64,000 bases of DNA from Caccovicinus sp051878975. GTDB taxonomy: Bacteria; Bacillota; Clostridia; Lachnospirales; Lachnospiraceae. The stretch spans positions 13,469 through 77,468 of the forward strand of contig JBJELD010000018.1 in assembly GCA_051878975.1 (NCBI GenBank), in the 5' to 3' direction. The first letter of the stretch is position 1. Each line of letters opens with the position of its first letter. The notes beneath the pieces were generated by a model. That model was not told where the DNA came from. It saw only the letters and a program-made list of their open reading frames with translations, and did not search any database. This document shows positions 33,923 to 42,334 of the stretch, in pieces. A program made the translations under genes and the position numbers.

Positions 33923-35041
33923 TCAAAACTCCAGCTGCCACCGGGCCTGCGCCGCAGCAAGCGTCATTTTATCCAGCTGCTCCTTCGGCAGAAACAGCCG
34001 ACCTTTGCTTTCCAGTACCGCAGCCCGCTCACATACATTTCCCACACCCACCGTTTTTTCCACAAAATCTGAATGGGCAAAGCTTCCTTCCACTGCCCTT
34101 AATTCCTCCGCCGTAAACCAGGAAAATTCCCATCCCCGGCTTTGACACAGAGCCAGCAGCGCCGGTTCCTCCTTTTTCTGCGCGGCCGTCGCAGCGCCTT
34201 TTACTGCCTGCGGCCAGATGCTGTGCTTTTCAAGCCAGGCATCCACCTGCGCCTGCAGGTGCCCTGCATCGATTCCTCGCCTGCAGCCGATCCCCAGCGT
34301 AAGGATTTTCGGGACCAGCCAAAGATTCCTTCCCGCTTCTTCCCGGCTATCCTGCAGCTTGGATTTTCCACTGCTTTGCAGCCCGGCCTTCCATTTTGCT
34401 GCCTCCGGCCTGCGCACGGCAACAAACAGATTCCGTTCACAGACGGTGCCCTCCAAAAATCCCTGAGGCACAATTCCTTTCACCGGAAAATCCGAAAAAA
34501 ATCCAACCGGACGCCCCGCCAGAATATCCGCTGAAATCTGTTTTGCTGCTTCCCGGTCTGAAATCCAGAGTCCTCGCTCCCGCGCAAATACATCCACCGC
34601 AAATTTCTGCTCCACATCGGTAGCAGTTGTGATGACCGGAACCGCACCGGTACATTCCGAGATCAGAAGCGCCAGTTCATTCGCTCCGCCTACATGCCCG
34701 GACAAAAGCGGAACAGCAAACTGCCCGCTCTCATCCACCGCCACGACCGCCGGATCCCGGAATTTGTCCGCAATCCACGGCGCAGCCGCCCGGACCGCAA
34801 TTCCGACTGCACCGATAAAAAGAATCCCTTCCGATTCTTCAAACTGTTTTTTTGTCCACTCAGTTAATGTTTCCGGAACCGCACACAGACCAAAATCCTC
34901 CGGTCTTGCCCCGCGGCATTTCAGATATCCGCAGCATTGGACTCCGGCCTTTTCAAGTCCCCGTTGAATCTTCCGACACAGTCCGGCACCCGTCTCCGTA
35001 AAGCAGATTGCCGAAATCCTGGTCCCTGATTTCCACCTCAT
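33923..35041 (-). CDS. cbiG: Cobalt-precorrin-5A hydrolase CbiG
   Basis: 372 residues. The N- and mid-domains show ILFIGAVGIAVRAAAPWI, AVVAVDESGQFAVPLLSGHV and GGANELALLISE; the C-terminal CbiG_C domain shows LTLGIGCRRGIDAGHLQAQV and a terminal FLPKEQLDKMTLA-like end. It opens the delta-lactone and releases acetaldehyde, the step that defines the anaerobic pathway. The start at 35041 has GAGG 9 bases upstream; an ATG at 35050 is an alternative. It is the first gene of the upstream cob transcription unit. Confidence 0.94.
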   Translation of the reverse strand: MRWKSGTRISAICFTETGAGLCRKIQRGLEKAGVQCCGYLKCRGARPEDFGLCAVPETLTEWTKKQFEESEGILFIGAVGIAVRAAAPWIADKFRDPAVVAVDESGQFAVPLLSGHVGGANELALLISECTGAVPVITTATDVEQKFAVDVFARERGLWISDREAAKQISADILAGRPVGFFSDFPVKGIVPQGFLEGTVCERNLFVAVRRPEAAKWKAGLQSSGKSKLQDSREEAGRNLWLVPKILTLGIGCRRGIDAGHLQAQVDAWLEKHSIWPQAVKGAATAAQKKEEPALLALCQSRGWEFSWFTAEELRAVEGSFAHSDFVEKTVGVGNVCERAAVLESKGRLFLPKEQLDKMTLAAAQARWQLEF

Positions 35042-35120
35042 CCGTTCCATCCTCTATATTCCCGTTTTCTATCCATCCTTTTCTGTTCTGCCGCATCCTT
35101 TGTCTGGCACAAGCAGTCCT

Positions 35121-35149
35121 ATTATAGCAAAAAAAAGGATACCGCACAA
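35121..35149 (-). promoter_or_regulatory. Promoter of the cbiG-cbiD-cobM-cobJ-cobK/E unit
   Basis: On the minus strand TTGTGC (35149-35144), 17 bp, TATAAT (35126-35121). Its -35 and spacer lie inside the terminator hairpin of the SASP gene. I found no recognisable B12 box or cobalamin riboswitch between this promoter and cbiG. Confidence 0.7.
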
Positions 35150-35188
35150 TCTCCTGTCTCAGCTCCAACAGAAAACTTTGCGGCATCC
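35129..35188 (-). terminator. Terminator after the SASP gene
   Basis: On the minus strand GGATGCCGCA and TGCGGTATCC pair (one G-T) around a loop that contains a smaller CTGT/ACAG hairpin, then a run of nine or ten T. It overlaps the cbiG promoter. Confidence 0.75.
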
Positions 35189-35201
35189 CAGCCAGCTGCT
35201 T

Positions 35202-35423
35202 TCATCCTTCTCCTGACTCCAGCGCTTCTCTTTTCAGTTCCTTTTTTCGTTTTGTAATCAATCCGCCGATGCGTCCGCTCTCCTTGGCGGTCAGGCTTCT
35301 CCAGCCTCCGTTCACTACTTTATCTGCAAGCCCCAGCTCTGTGGCTATCTCAAATTTCAGAACTTCCTCCGGCTTCATATGTTTCGGATCAAATACATCC
35401 TTCTCTTTCTTCTTGTTCGACAT
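35202..35423 (-). CDS. Alpha/beta-type small acid-soluble spore protein (SASP)
   Basis: 73 residues. The core EVLKFEIATELGLADKV is the spore-protease recognition region, with cleavage expected after the Glu before Ile-Ala, and GWRSLTAKESGRIGGLITKR is the second conserved SASP block. These proteins coat and protect DNA in the dormant spore. The start at 35423 has GGAG 9 bases upstream; the longer open frame to 35537 is not supported. The N-terminal tail of about 17 residues (SNKKKEKDVFDPKHM) is longer than in Bacillus SASPs and typical of clostridial versions. Shows that the organism is, or derives from, a spore former. Confidence 0.93.
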   Translation of the reverse strand: MSNKKKEKDVFDPKHMKPEEVLKFEIATELGLADKVVNGGWRSLTAKESGRIGGLITKRKKELKREALESGEG

Positions 35424-35608
35424 GAATCGTACACTCCTTTTCCCAGGAACACTTTTTCCGTACCGCGGAAAGCATTTCCTGTAATCCACAGTCAGAGTGT
35501 ACCCCTTTTCCGGGGAATTATACGGCACCTGTCTCATTTACGATAAATTCTGCGGAATAATGATCGCCGCAATCAGATAAGCCACAATTCCCGCAGCAGG
35601 CTTCTTTT

Positions 35609-36394
35609 TTATTCTTCATCCAGATATCCCCGGTAATCCGCCGTGTGCAGAAGCTGGTTCACATACGTTACCCGCTCTTTTGCCGGGGGCTCAATGCCGG
35701 CCAGCGGATACGGAATCCGAAGCTCTTCCCACTTGAAAATGCCAAGCGTATGGTACGGAAGCACATCGAAGCGCTTTACATTCTTTAAAGACTTCACAAA
35801 CTGATCCAGCTGAATCAGATACTCATCATAATCGCTCCGTTCCGGCACCAGCACATGGCGGATCCACACCGGTTTTCCGATATCCGACAGAAACCGCGCC
35901 ATGTCCAGAATGTTTGCATTGTCATAACCAGTCAGGCGTTTATGCTGCTCCGGATCCATATGTTTGATATCCAGAAGCAGCAGATCCGTCACCTGCATCA
36001 GCCGCCTGAATTTCCCAAAAAACGGCTCCTGTCTGGTAAAAGGCTGCCCTGCCGTATCGATGCAGGTATGAACGCCTTCTGCTTTGGCTCTGGTAAACAG
36101 GTCAATCAGGAAATCGATCTGGAGCAGCGGCTCACCGCCGCTCACGGTAATTCCGCCCTTCTGTCCCCAATAGCTTCGATATTTCAACGCCCGGTCCAGA
36201 AGCAGCTCTGCCGTAAATGGCTCGCCGCCGTGGCGATGCCAGGTATCCGGATTATGGCAGAACTGGCACCGAAGCCGGCAGCCCTGCATAAAAATCACAA
36301 ACCGCACGCCCGGACCATCCACCGAGCCAAATGACTCCACGGAATGGACAAAGCCAACCGCACTGTTCTGCTTCTTTTCCGAAGTCCCCTCCAT
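35609..36394 (-). CDS. pflA: Pyruvate formate-lyase activating enzyme
   Basis: 261 residues. Radical SAM cluster motif CRLRCQFCHNPDTW (CX3CX2C) near residue 37, preceded by SFGSVDGPGVRFVIFMQG, and GGEPLLQIDFLIDLF, all PflA hallmarks. It uses SAM and a [4Fe-4S] cluster to install the glycyl radical on PflB, encoded 87 bp upstream. AAGGAG lies about 9 bases before the ATG. No clear terminator follows. Confidence 0.96.
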   Translation of the reverse strand: MEGTSEKKQNSAVGFVHSVESFGSVDGPGVRFVIFMQGCRLRCQFCHNPDTWHRHGGEPFTAELLLDRALKYRSYWGQKGGITVSGGEPLLQIDFLIDLFTRAKAEGVHTCIDTAGQPFTRQEPFFGKFRRLMQVTDLLLLDIKHMDPEQHKRLTGYDNANILDMARFLSDIGKPVWIRHVLVPERSDYDEYLIQLDQFVKSLKNVKRFDVLPYHTLGIFKWEELRIPYPLAGIEPPAKERVTYVNQLLHTADYRGYLDEE

Positions 36395-36481
36395 CTTCCC
36401 ATTCTCCTTCCAGCCTGATTTTCCTCTGTTTTTTGTGATCTTCTGTGATCTCCGTCCTTTTAATACGTTCCAGCCAGTTGC

Positions 36482-38734
36482 CTACATTCTCTCGTGCGCG
36501 CTTCTTGCAATCACGTCAAGCTGCTGTTCTCTGGTCAGGTCAATGAATTTTACTGCATAACCGGATACACGGATCGTAAAGTTTGCGTACTCCTCTTTTT
36601 CCGGGTGCTCCATGGCATCGATCAGCTTCTCAATGCCGAACACATTCACATTCAGATGATGTGCACCCTGATCGAAATAACCGTCCATAACATGAACCAG
36701 ATTCTCGATCCGCTCCTCCTCATTATGTCCCAAAGCACCCGGGTTAATCGTCTGGGTATTGGAAATGCCGTCCAGCGCCCATTCGTAAGGAAGCTTTGCA
36801 ACCGAGTTTAAGGAAGCCAGCAGACCATTCTTTTCTGCACCGTAGCTTGGGTTTGCGCCTGGAGACAGCGGTTCGCCGGCCTTTCTGCCGTCCGGAAGTG
36901 CTCCGGTCGCCTTTCCGTAAACCACATTGGAGGTAATGGTCAAAATGGAAGTCGTCGGCTCAGAATTCCGGTAGGTATGATGCTTTTTCAGCTTATCCAG
37001 GAAGGTCTTTAACAGCCATACGCCGATCTCATCTGCACGATCATCATCATTGCCGTACCGCGGGAAATCCCCCTCAATCTCGTAATCCTCAGCCAGTCCG
37101 TCCTCGCCGCGGATCACCTTCACCTTTGCGTACTTGATTGCACTCAGGGAGTCAATTACATGGGAGAAGCCTGCAATACCGGTTGCAAAGGTACGTCTCA
37201 CATCCGTATCGATCAGCGCCATCTCCGCTGCTTCATAATAATACTTATCATGCATATACTGGATCACGTTCAGGGTATTGACATACAGACCGGCCAGCCA
37301 TTCCATCATCGCATCATATTTTTCGATGACCTCATCATACTCCAGGTATTCTGACGTGATCGGTTTATAAGCCGGTCCCACCTGAACCTTGCTCTTCTCA
37401 TCCACACCGCCGTTAATCGCATACAGCAGGCACTTTGCCAGGTTCGCACGGGCACCGAAGAACTGCATCTCCTTGCCTGTCTGGGTAGCCGATACGCAGC
37501 AGCAGATGGAGTAATCATCGCCCCAATACGGACGCATCACATCATCATTCTCGTACTGAACCGAACTGGTCTTAATTGAAATATAAGCTGCATAGCTCTT
37601 AAAATTCTGAGGCAGTCTGGAGGAGTAAAGAACCGTCATGTTCGGCTCCGGACTCGGTCCCATGTTCTCTAAGGTATGCAGGAAACGATAATCCGTCTTG
37701 GTAACCATGGAACGGCCGTCCTGTCCCAGGCCGCCTACCTCCAGAGTCGCCCATACCGGATCGCCGGAGAACAGCTGGGTGTAAGAAGGAATTCTTGCAA
37801 ACTTCACCATGCGGCATTTCATAACGAAATGGTCGATCAGCTCCTGCGCTTCCTTCTCGGTAATGACGCCGTTCTTTAAATCTCTCTGAATATAGATATC
37901 CAGGAAGGTAGACACACGGCCCACACTCATGGCTGCTCCGTTCTGGGTCTTGATTGCTGCCAGATAGCCGAAGTAAGTCCACTGAACTGCTTCCTTTGCA
38001 TTTTTCGCCGGCTGAGAAATATCAAAACCGTAAGAAGCTGCCATCTTCTTCATATCATTTAAGGCGCGGTACTGCATGGAGATTTCCTCTCTCTGGCGGA
38101 TAATGTCATCCGTCATCACACCGCAGCCGCAGTTATCAAAATCTTCTTTCTTCTTTTCCATCAGGAAATCAATTCCGTAAAGCGCTACTCTCCGGTAGTC
38201 GCCTACGATACGGCCGCGTCCGTAGGTATCCGGAAGTCCGGTAATGATCTTATTGTGACGGGCCTTTCTCATCTCAGGCGTGTAAGCATCGAATACACCC
38301 TGGTTGTGGGTCTTGTGATACTCATTAAAAATCTTGTGGAATGCCGGGTCCGGCTCATATCCGTGCGTCGTGCAGGCTTCCTCCGCCATCTTAATTCCGC
38401 CGAACGGCATGAATGCTCTCTTTAACGGCTTATCCGTCTGCAGGCCAACCACCTGCTCCAGCTCCTTGGTCTCTTCGCTGATATATCCGGGCTTGTGGGA
38501 AGTCAGGCTGGAAACGATGTGAGTGTCCATGTCCAGGACACCGCCCTTTGCTCTCTCTTCCTTCTGCAGCCCCTGTAAAATTCCCCAGAGGGTATCAGTT
38601 GCTTCCGTCGGTCCCTCCAGAAAGGAAGCATCTCCATCATATGGAGTATAATTATTTTGAATGAAATCTCTGGTATTTACTTCTTCTTTCCAGATTCTTC
38701 CCTTAAAACCGGCCCATTGTTCTTTCTGTACCAT
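36482..38734 (-). CDS. pflB: Formate C-acetyltransferase (pyruvate formate-lyase)
   Basis: 750 residues. The active-site cysteine pair lies in SICCCVSATQTGKEMQFFG, and the glycyl-radical site is RVSGYAVKF with Gly725, followed by the conserved LTREQQLDVIARSAHERM tail. It converts pyruvate and CoA to acetyl-CoA and formate in anaerobic fermentation. The start at 38734 has AGGAGG 8 bases upstream; the frame is open to 38791. It precedes pflA in the same direction and has a strong promoter at 38790-38818. Confidence 0.97.
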   Translation of the reverse strand: MVQKEQWAGFKGRIWKEEVNTRDFIQNNYTPYDGDASFLEGPTEATDTLWGILQGLQKEERAKGGVLDMDTHIVSSLTSHKPGYISEETKELEQVVGLQTDKPLKRAFMPFGGIKMAEEACTTHGYEPDPAFHKIFNEYHKTHNQGVFDAYTPEMRKARHNKIITGLPDTYGRGRIVGDYRRVALYGIDFLMEKKKEDFDNCGCGVMTDDIIRQREEISMQYRALNDMKKMAASYGFDISQPAKNAKEAVQWTYFGYLAAIKTQNGAAMSVGRVSTFLDIYIQRDLKNGVITEKEAQELIDHFVMKCRMVKFARIPSYTQLFSGDPVWATLEVGGLGQDGRSMVTKTDYRFLHTLENMGPSPEPNMTVLYSSRLPQNFKSYAAYISIKTSSVQYENDDVMRPYWGDDYSICCCVSATQTGKEMQFFGARANLAKCLLYAINGGVDEKSKVQVGPAYKPITSEYLEYDEVIEKYDAMMEWLAGLYVNTLNVIQYMHDKYYYEAAEMALIDTDVRRTFATGIAGFSHVIDSLSAIKYAKVKVIRGEDGLAEDYEIEGDFPRYGNDDDRADEIGVWLLKTFLDKLKKHHTYRNSEPTTSILTITSNVVYGKATGALPDGRKAGEPLSPGANPSYGAEKNGLLASLNSVAKLPYEWALDGISNTQTINPGALGHNEEERIENLVHVMDGYFDQGAHHLNVNVFGIEKLIDAMEHPEKEEYANFTIRVSGYAVKFIDLTREQQLDVIARSAHERM

Positions 38735-38789
38735 GTCATTTTCCTCCTGTTTGATGTGAAATTTCATGTGAAATATTAGCTGTGTATAC

Positions 38790-38818
38790 AATATACCAGC
38801 AGTTGTTCAAATTGTCAA
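38790..38818 (-). promoter_or_regulatory. Promoter of pflB-pflA
   Basis: On the minus strand TTGACA (38818-38813), 17 bp, TATATT (38795-38790), 56 bases before the pflB start. Two ATTTCACAT direct repeats lie in the leader between -10 and ribosome site. Confidence 0.85.
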
Positions 38819-38836
38819 TGGGAAGGCTTGGATTTA

Positions 38837-38854
38837 TTGTGAAACAATTATCAA
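38837..38854. promoter_or_regulatory. Rex-box-like palindrome upstream of pflB
   Basis: TTGTGAA-N4-TTATCAA, 18 bp, resembles the Rex redox-sensor site (TTGTTAA-N4-TTAACAA type) with two mismatches in symmetry. It is 18 bp upstream of the pflB -35 box. Identification is by pattern only. Confidence 0.4.
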
Positions 38855-38884
38855 AATATGTCCTGTCTGCCGGAGCAGGCGGCA

Positions 38885-40219
38885 TTATCCCCGATACTCC
38901 ATGTACAGCCAGACCACAGCAGTTACTGCCAGATAGAACCAGGTCGCTGCATTGGAAAACCAGGTAGTGAAAAAGGATAGCACCATATACATGGCAATCT
39001 GCGCGTAAAACAGGTATCCGACCGGATTTTTCAGCCGTCTCACGCTGCGCACCAGAAGGCAGCAGACGGCCCCCAGGACTGCACAGAAAAGGATGACGCC
39101 CGCAATTCCGAAATCATAATACGCGTCATAGATGATCGTCAGCGTGGTCAGCTCCTCCTTGTTTACGTAGATCGGGAAATTTACAAGCTCCGGAACCAGA
39201 AATTTCAGCCCGGTCAGCGCCCACACCGGAAACAACATGCGGAGTCCCCAGCTGTGAGCCGGAAGCACCTCCACCAGATGATTGAAATTGTCATAATTAT
39301 TTGCAATGTACATGTATGGCTGGGTAATGAAAATCGGCATCCGGCTGTTCTTCATCTCAAAAATTCCGTTCAGATATTCCACGTCATGACTTCTCGCAAC
39401 GGTCAGAACAACATAGCAGAGCACCAGCAGCACAGCCACAGCCGCAGCCTGCCACAGCTGCATCTTATGCCGGACTGCCACCAGCGTAAAGACTGCCATT
39501 CCCACCGCCAGAATCAGCTGGAACCGGGACACGCAGAGAATCGGAATCAGCAGGCTGATTCCGGTAAACAGCGCCGCCAGAAAATTGCGCCGTCTGTTCC
39601 TCTCATCCTTCGCCATCGCATAGAGAACGTACAGGGACGGCACCAGCACACAGCTCACCGTGAAATAGTGCACGCCGCTGATGTGAAAATAGGAATATGC
39701 ATGAGGAACTCCCCTCAGAAAAAAAGGAACATACCCCAGAAGAACCGCCTCCAGTACAAAGGCCGCGGCAGAAACAGCCGTCACCGCCGCAATGGAAACA
39801 AAAAGCGGCCGTTCAAACTTCCGAAGCTCCATCTTCTGTTCCCATGGAAGAATCGTTCGTCTTCCGCCGGCCTGCTTTTTCATCCAGTTCTGCCCCCGCA
39901 CCGGCCCAAGCCGGCTTTCAGTCCATGCAAAGGCGACATAAAAGGAAAGAACGGACGCCAGAAAGCAGGCCCAGGTCATCCTGCTCCATTCGGTCTGAAG
40001 ACGGCTGAGCTTCATACAGGACAAAGCCTGCCCTGCCGTAAAAAAGGAGCCGAACAGGCCCCGCAGGTGAATCAGGTTTCCGCTCCTGCGGTAATCATTC
40101 CAGTAGAGAGAAAAGGCCCCTACTATGAGAACCAGCCCGGATGGGATAAACCATCCGAGCCTGGCAAATAAAAAACTGGCAATATAACTGATCAAATAAA
40201 CGGTCAAATATGGATTCAT
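38885..40219 (-). CDS. O-antigen-polymerase-like multi-pass membrane protein
   Basis: 444 residues with about ten to twelve hydrophobic segments. The pattern of long membrane helices with a polar loop containing ARSHDVEYLNGIFEMKNSRM and a C-terminal YDAYYDFGIAGVILFCAVLGA resembles oligosaccharide repeat-unit polymerases (Wzy-like). No glycosyltransferases are next to it. Its ATG overlaps the ptsI stop by four bases, so it is translated with PTS enzyme I, an unusual partner. A role in cell-surface polysaccharide synthesis is inferred from the fold only. Confidence 0.7.
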   Translation of the reverse strand: MNPYLTVYLISYIASFLFARLGWFIPSGLVLIVGAFSLYWNDYRRSGNLIHLRGLFGSFFTAGQALSCMKLSRLQTEWSRMTWACFLASVLSFYVAFAWTESRLGPVRGQNWMKKQAGGRRTILPWEQKMELRKFERPLFVSIAAVTAVSAAAFVLEAVLLGYVPFFLRGVPHAYSYFHISGVHYFTVSCVLVPSLYVLYAMAKDERNRRRNFLAALFTGISLLIPILCVSRFQLILAVGMAVFTLVAVRHKMQLWQAAAVAVLLVLCYVVLTVARSHDVEYLNGIFEMKNSRMPIFITQPYMYIANNYDNFNHLVEVLPAHSWGLRMLFPVWALTGLKFLVPELVNFPIYVNKEELTTLTIIYDAYYDFGIAGVILFCAVLGAVCCLLVRSVRRLKNPVGYLFYAQIAMYMVLSFFTTWFSNAATWFYLAVTAVVWLYMEYRG

Positions 40220-41928
40220 TGATTGATAAACTCTCTCATGTAATTTTCTACTTCTGCAGTCGTCGCAAAGCTCATCGCCTTATCTGCCACTGCCTGCAGT
40301 TCTTCCGTGCTGTATTCCGTAATCATCTTTCTTGCACGAAGGATTGCGGACGGACTCATACTGAACTCATTCAGTCCGAATGCCAGAAGAAGCGGAATCA
40401 TCATCGGATCGCTTGCCGCCTCACCGCACATGCCGACCATGATGCCGGCCTCTCTTGCACAGGTAATGATCCGTCGGATGCTGCGCAGAACTGCCGGGTT
40501 AAAGGTGGAATACAGATAAGAAATCTTGTCATTGCCGCGGTCAACCGACATGGTATACTGAGTCAGGTCGTTGGTTCCGATGCTGAAGAAATCCACTTCC
40601 TTCGCAAAGATATCTGCAATCAGGGATGCAGCTGCCGTCTCTACCATGATGCCCAGCTGAATGTCCTTGTTGTAGGCAATTCCCTTCTCGTCCAGTTCCT
40701 TCTTGATGTCCTCTACCAGTGCCTTCACCTGACGATACTCGTCAATGCAGGTAACCAGCGGAATCATAATCTTAATGTTGCCGAATGCACTTGCGCGAAG
40801 CAGCGCACGAAGCTGCGGACGATATACATCATCCTGCCGGTCCAGACAGAAACGAACGGCACGGTAGCCCAGGAACGGATTCTCATCCTTCTCCAGCCCC
40901 ATATAAGGAATCTCCTTGTCACCGCCGATATCCAGAGTACGGATGATCACCGGTTTTCCATCCATCGCTACAGCAACCTTCCGGTATGCCTCAAACTGCT
41001 CTTCCTCAGTCGGCATTGCAGTACGATCCATGAACAGGAACTCCGTGCGGAACAGGCCTACGCCCTCGCCGTCATACTGAAGAACTTTGTCTACATCTTC
41101 CGGCTTTCCAATATTGGCAACCAGTTCGACGCGCACGCCATCCTTGGTCACCGATGGCTTTCCGATATATTTCTCCAGCTCCTTCTTTTCCTTGATGAAG
41201 GCTTCCCGTTTCTTCTGGTACTCTGCCAGAACTCCCTCTTCCGGATTTACCAGCACAGTGCCATCAGAACCGTCTACCACAATGGTATCTCCGTTCTTTA
41301 CCTGATCCAGAATGCCGGTCAGAGCGACAACTGCCGGAATCTCCAGTGCTCTTGCCAGAATCGCACTGTGAGAGGTCCGTCCACCCAGTTCCGTCACAAT
41401 ACCGGTTACATTTGCCGGATTGATACCGGCCGTCATGGACGGGGTCAGATCCTTTGCCAGGATTACGGTGCCGGCCGGCAGTGCTGCAATGTCAATCGAC
41501 TCCACGCCGAGAAGAACCTTCTGCATTCTGGTTTTAATATCGCGCATGTCGGTAGCACGCTGCTGCATCAGCTCGTCTCCCATAGAGGCAAACATATCTG
41601 CATACATATTGCAGACCGTCTCGATTGCAAATTCGCTGTTTACAGATTCACTTTTAATATTGTTTTCAATTTCCGCAACCAGCATCGGATCGGATAAAAG
41701 CATAATGTGTCCGTTTAAAATCTCCGCTTCCTTCTCACCGACTCTTGTTGCTAAATCTGCAGCCAGAGCCTCTGTCTGCTTCATACTGGTTTCCAGCGCT
41801 CCCTTAAAACGCTCAACCTCTGCGTCGGAATCCGCGATTGTCTCCCTTTTAATCACCAATTCCTTTTCTTCGACCACAGCAACCGTTCCGATTCCGATTC
41901 CTGCCGAAGCATTTGTTCCCTTGTACAT
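40216..41928 (-). CDS. ptsI: Phosphoenolpyruvate-protein phosphotransferase (PTS enzyme I)
   Basis: 570 residues. The phosphorylated His is in TELGGRTSHSAILARALEIP (near residue 190), followed by VDGSDGTVLVNP; the PEP-binding C-terminal domain shows VGLFRTEFLFMDR, GDKEIPYMG, MIPLVTCIDEYRQ and FFSIGTNDLTQYTMSVDR with VGMCGEAASDP. It passes phosphate from PEP to HPr. GAGGAGG lies 8 bases before the ATG at 41928. It follows the HPr gene, completing the general PTS pair. Confidence 0.97.
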   Translation of the reverse strand: MYKGTNASAGIGIGTVAVVEEKELVIKRETIADSDAEVERFKGALETSMKQTEALAADLATRVGEKEAEILNGHIMLLSDPMLVAEIENNIKSESVNSEFAIETVCNMYADMFASMGDELMQQRATDMRDIKTRMQKVLLGVESIDIAALPAGTVILAKDLTPSMTAGINPANVTGIVTELGGRTSHSAILARALEIPAVVALTGILDQVKNGDTIVVDGSDGTVLVNPEEGVLAEYQKKREAFIKEKKELEKYIGKPSVTKDGVRVELVANIGKPEDVDKVLQYDGEGVGLFRTEFLFMDRTAMPTEEEQFEAYRKVAVAMDGKPVIIRTLDIGGDKEIPYMGLEKDENPFLGYRAVRFCLDRQDDVYRPQLRALLRASAFGNIKIMIPLVTCIDEYRQVKALVEDIKKELDEKGIAYNKDIQLGIMVETAAASLIADIFAKEVDFFSIGTNDLTQYTMSVDRGNDKISYLYSTFNPAVLRSIRRIITCAREAGIMVGMCGEAASDPMMIPLLLAFGLNEFSMSPSAILRARKMITEYSTEELQAVADKAMSFATTAEVENYMREFINQ

Positions 41929-42022
41929 AAATACTACCTCCTCATGAATATAAAATCTATGCTCAAACCTGCACGGCATGCCTGCCGGATACAGATCTGT
42001 CATCGGATTGCTCCGCTGTCCT

Positions 42023-42286
42023 TCACTCGCCCAGACCGTCGCTCACGATCTTGACGATTGCAGCCAGCGCCTCCTCTTCATCCTCGCCCTCGCAGACAAA
42101 TTCCAGCTCACTGCCGCATTTAATGCAGGCCCCGAGGACGCTCAGCACGCTTTTTGCATTGGCAGTGGTGTTATGGAAGTGGAAATTAATGGAAGACTTA
42201 TATTTGATCGCTTCCTTACACAGAATTCCGGCCGGCCGAAGATGCAGACCGCTGGGATTTTTAATCACCACTTTTTCACTTACCAT
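42023..42286 (-). CDS. ptsH: Phosphocarrier protein HPr
   Basis: 87 residues. His15 in PSGLHLRPAG is the enzyme I phosphorylation site, and Ser46 in NAKSVLSVLG is at the HPr-kinase site, although the following residues (VLSVL rather than IMGVM) differ from the usual pattern. The chosen ATG at 42286 has GGAGG five bases upstream. It lies between the YbbR gene and ptsI. A general PTS carrier is expected; the altered Ser46 context might affect CcpA signalling (inference). Confidence 0.93.
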   Translation of the reverse strand: MVSEKVVIKNPSGLHLRPAGILCKEAIKYKSSINFHFHNTTANAKSVLSVLGACIKCGSELEFVCEGEDEEEALAAIVKIVSDGLGE

Positions 42287-42334
42287 ACTATCCTCCATTC
42301 TGTACATGTCTATGCACATACCGGTATTTCATCC

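Noticed and set aside
35430..35540. Sigma-G type promoter before the SASP gene
   Set aside because: No convincing -35/-10 pair for a forespore sigma factor could be found; only a weak sigma-A-like TATAAT is present.
40210..41697. 495-codon open frame on plus, antisense to ptsI
   Set aside because: ptsI on the other strand is unmistakable; the antisense frame has no recognisable domain or start signal.
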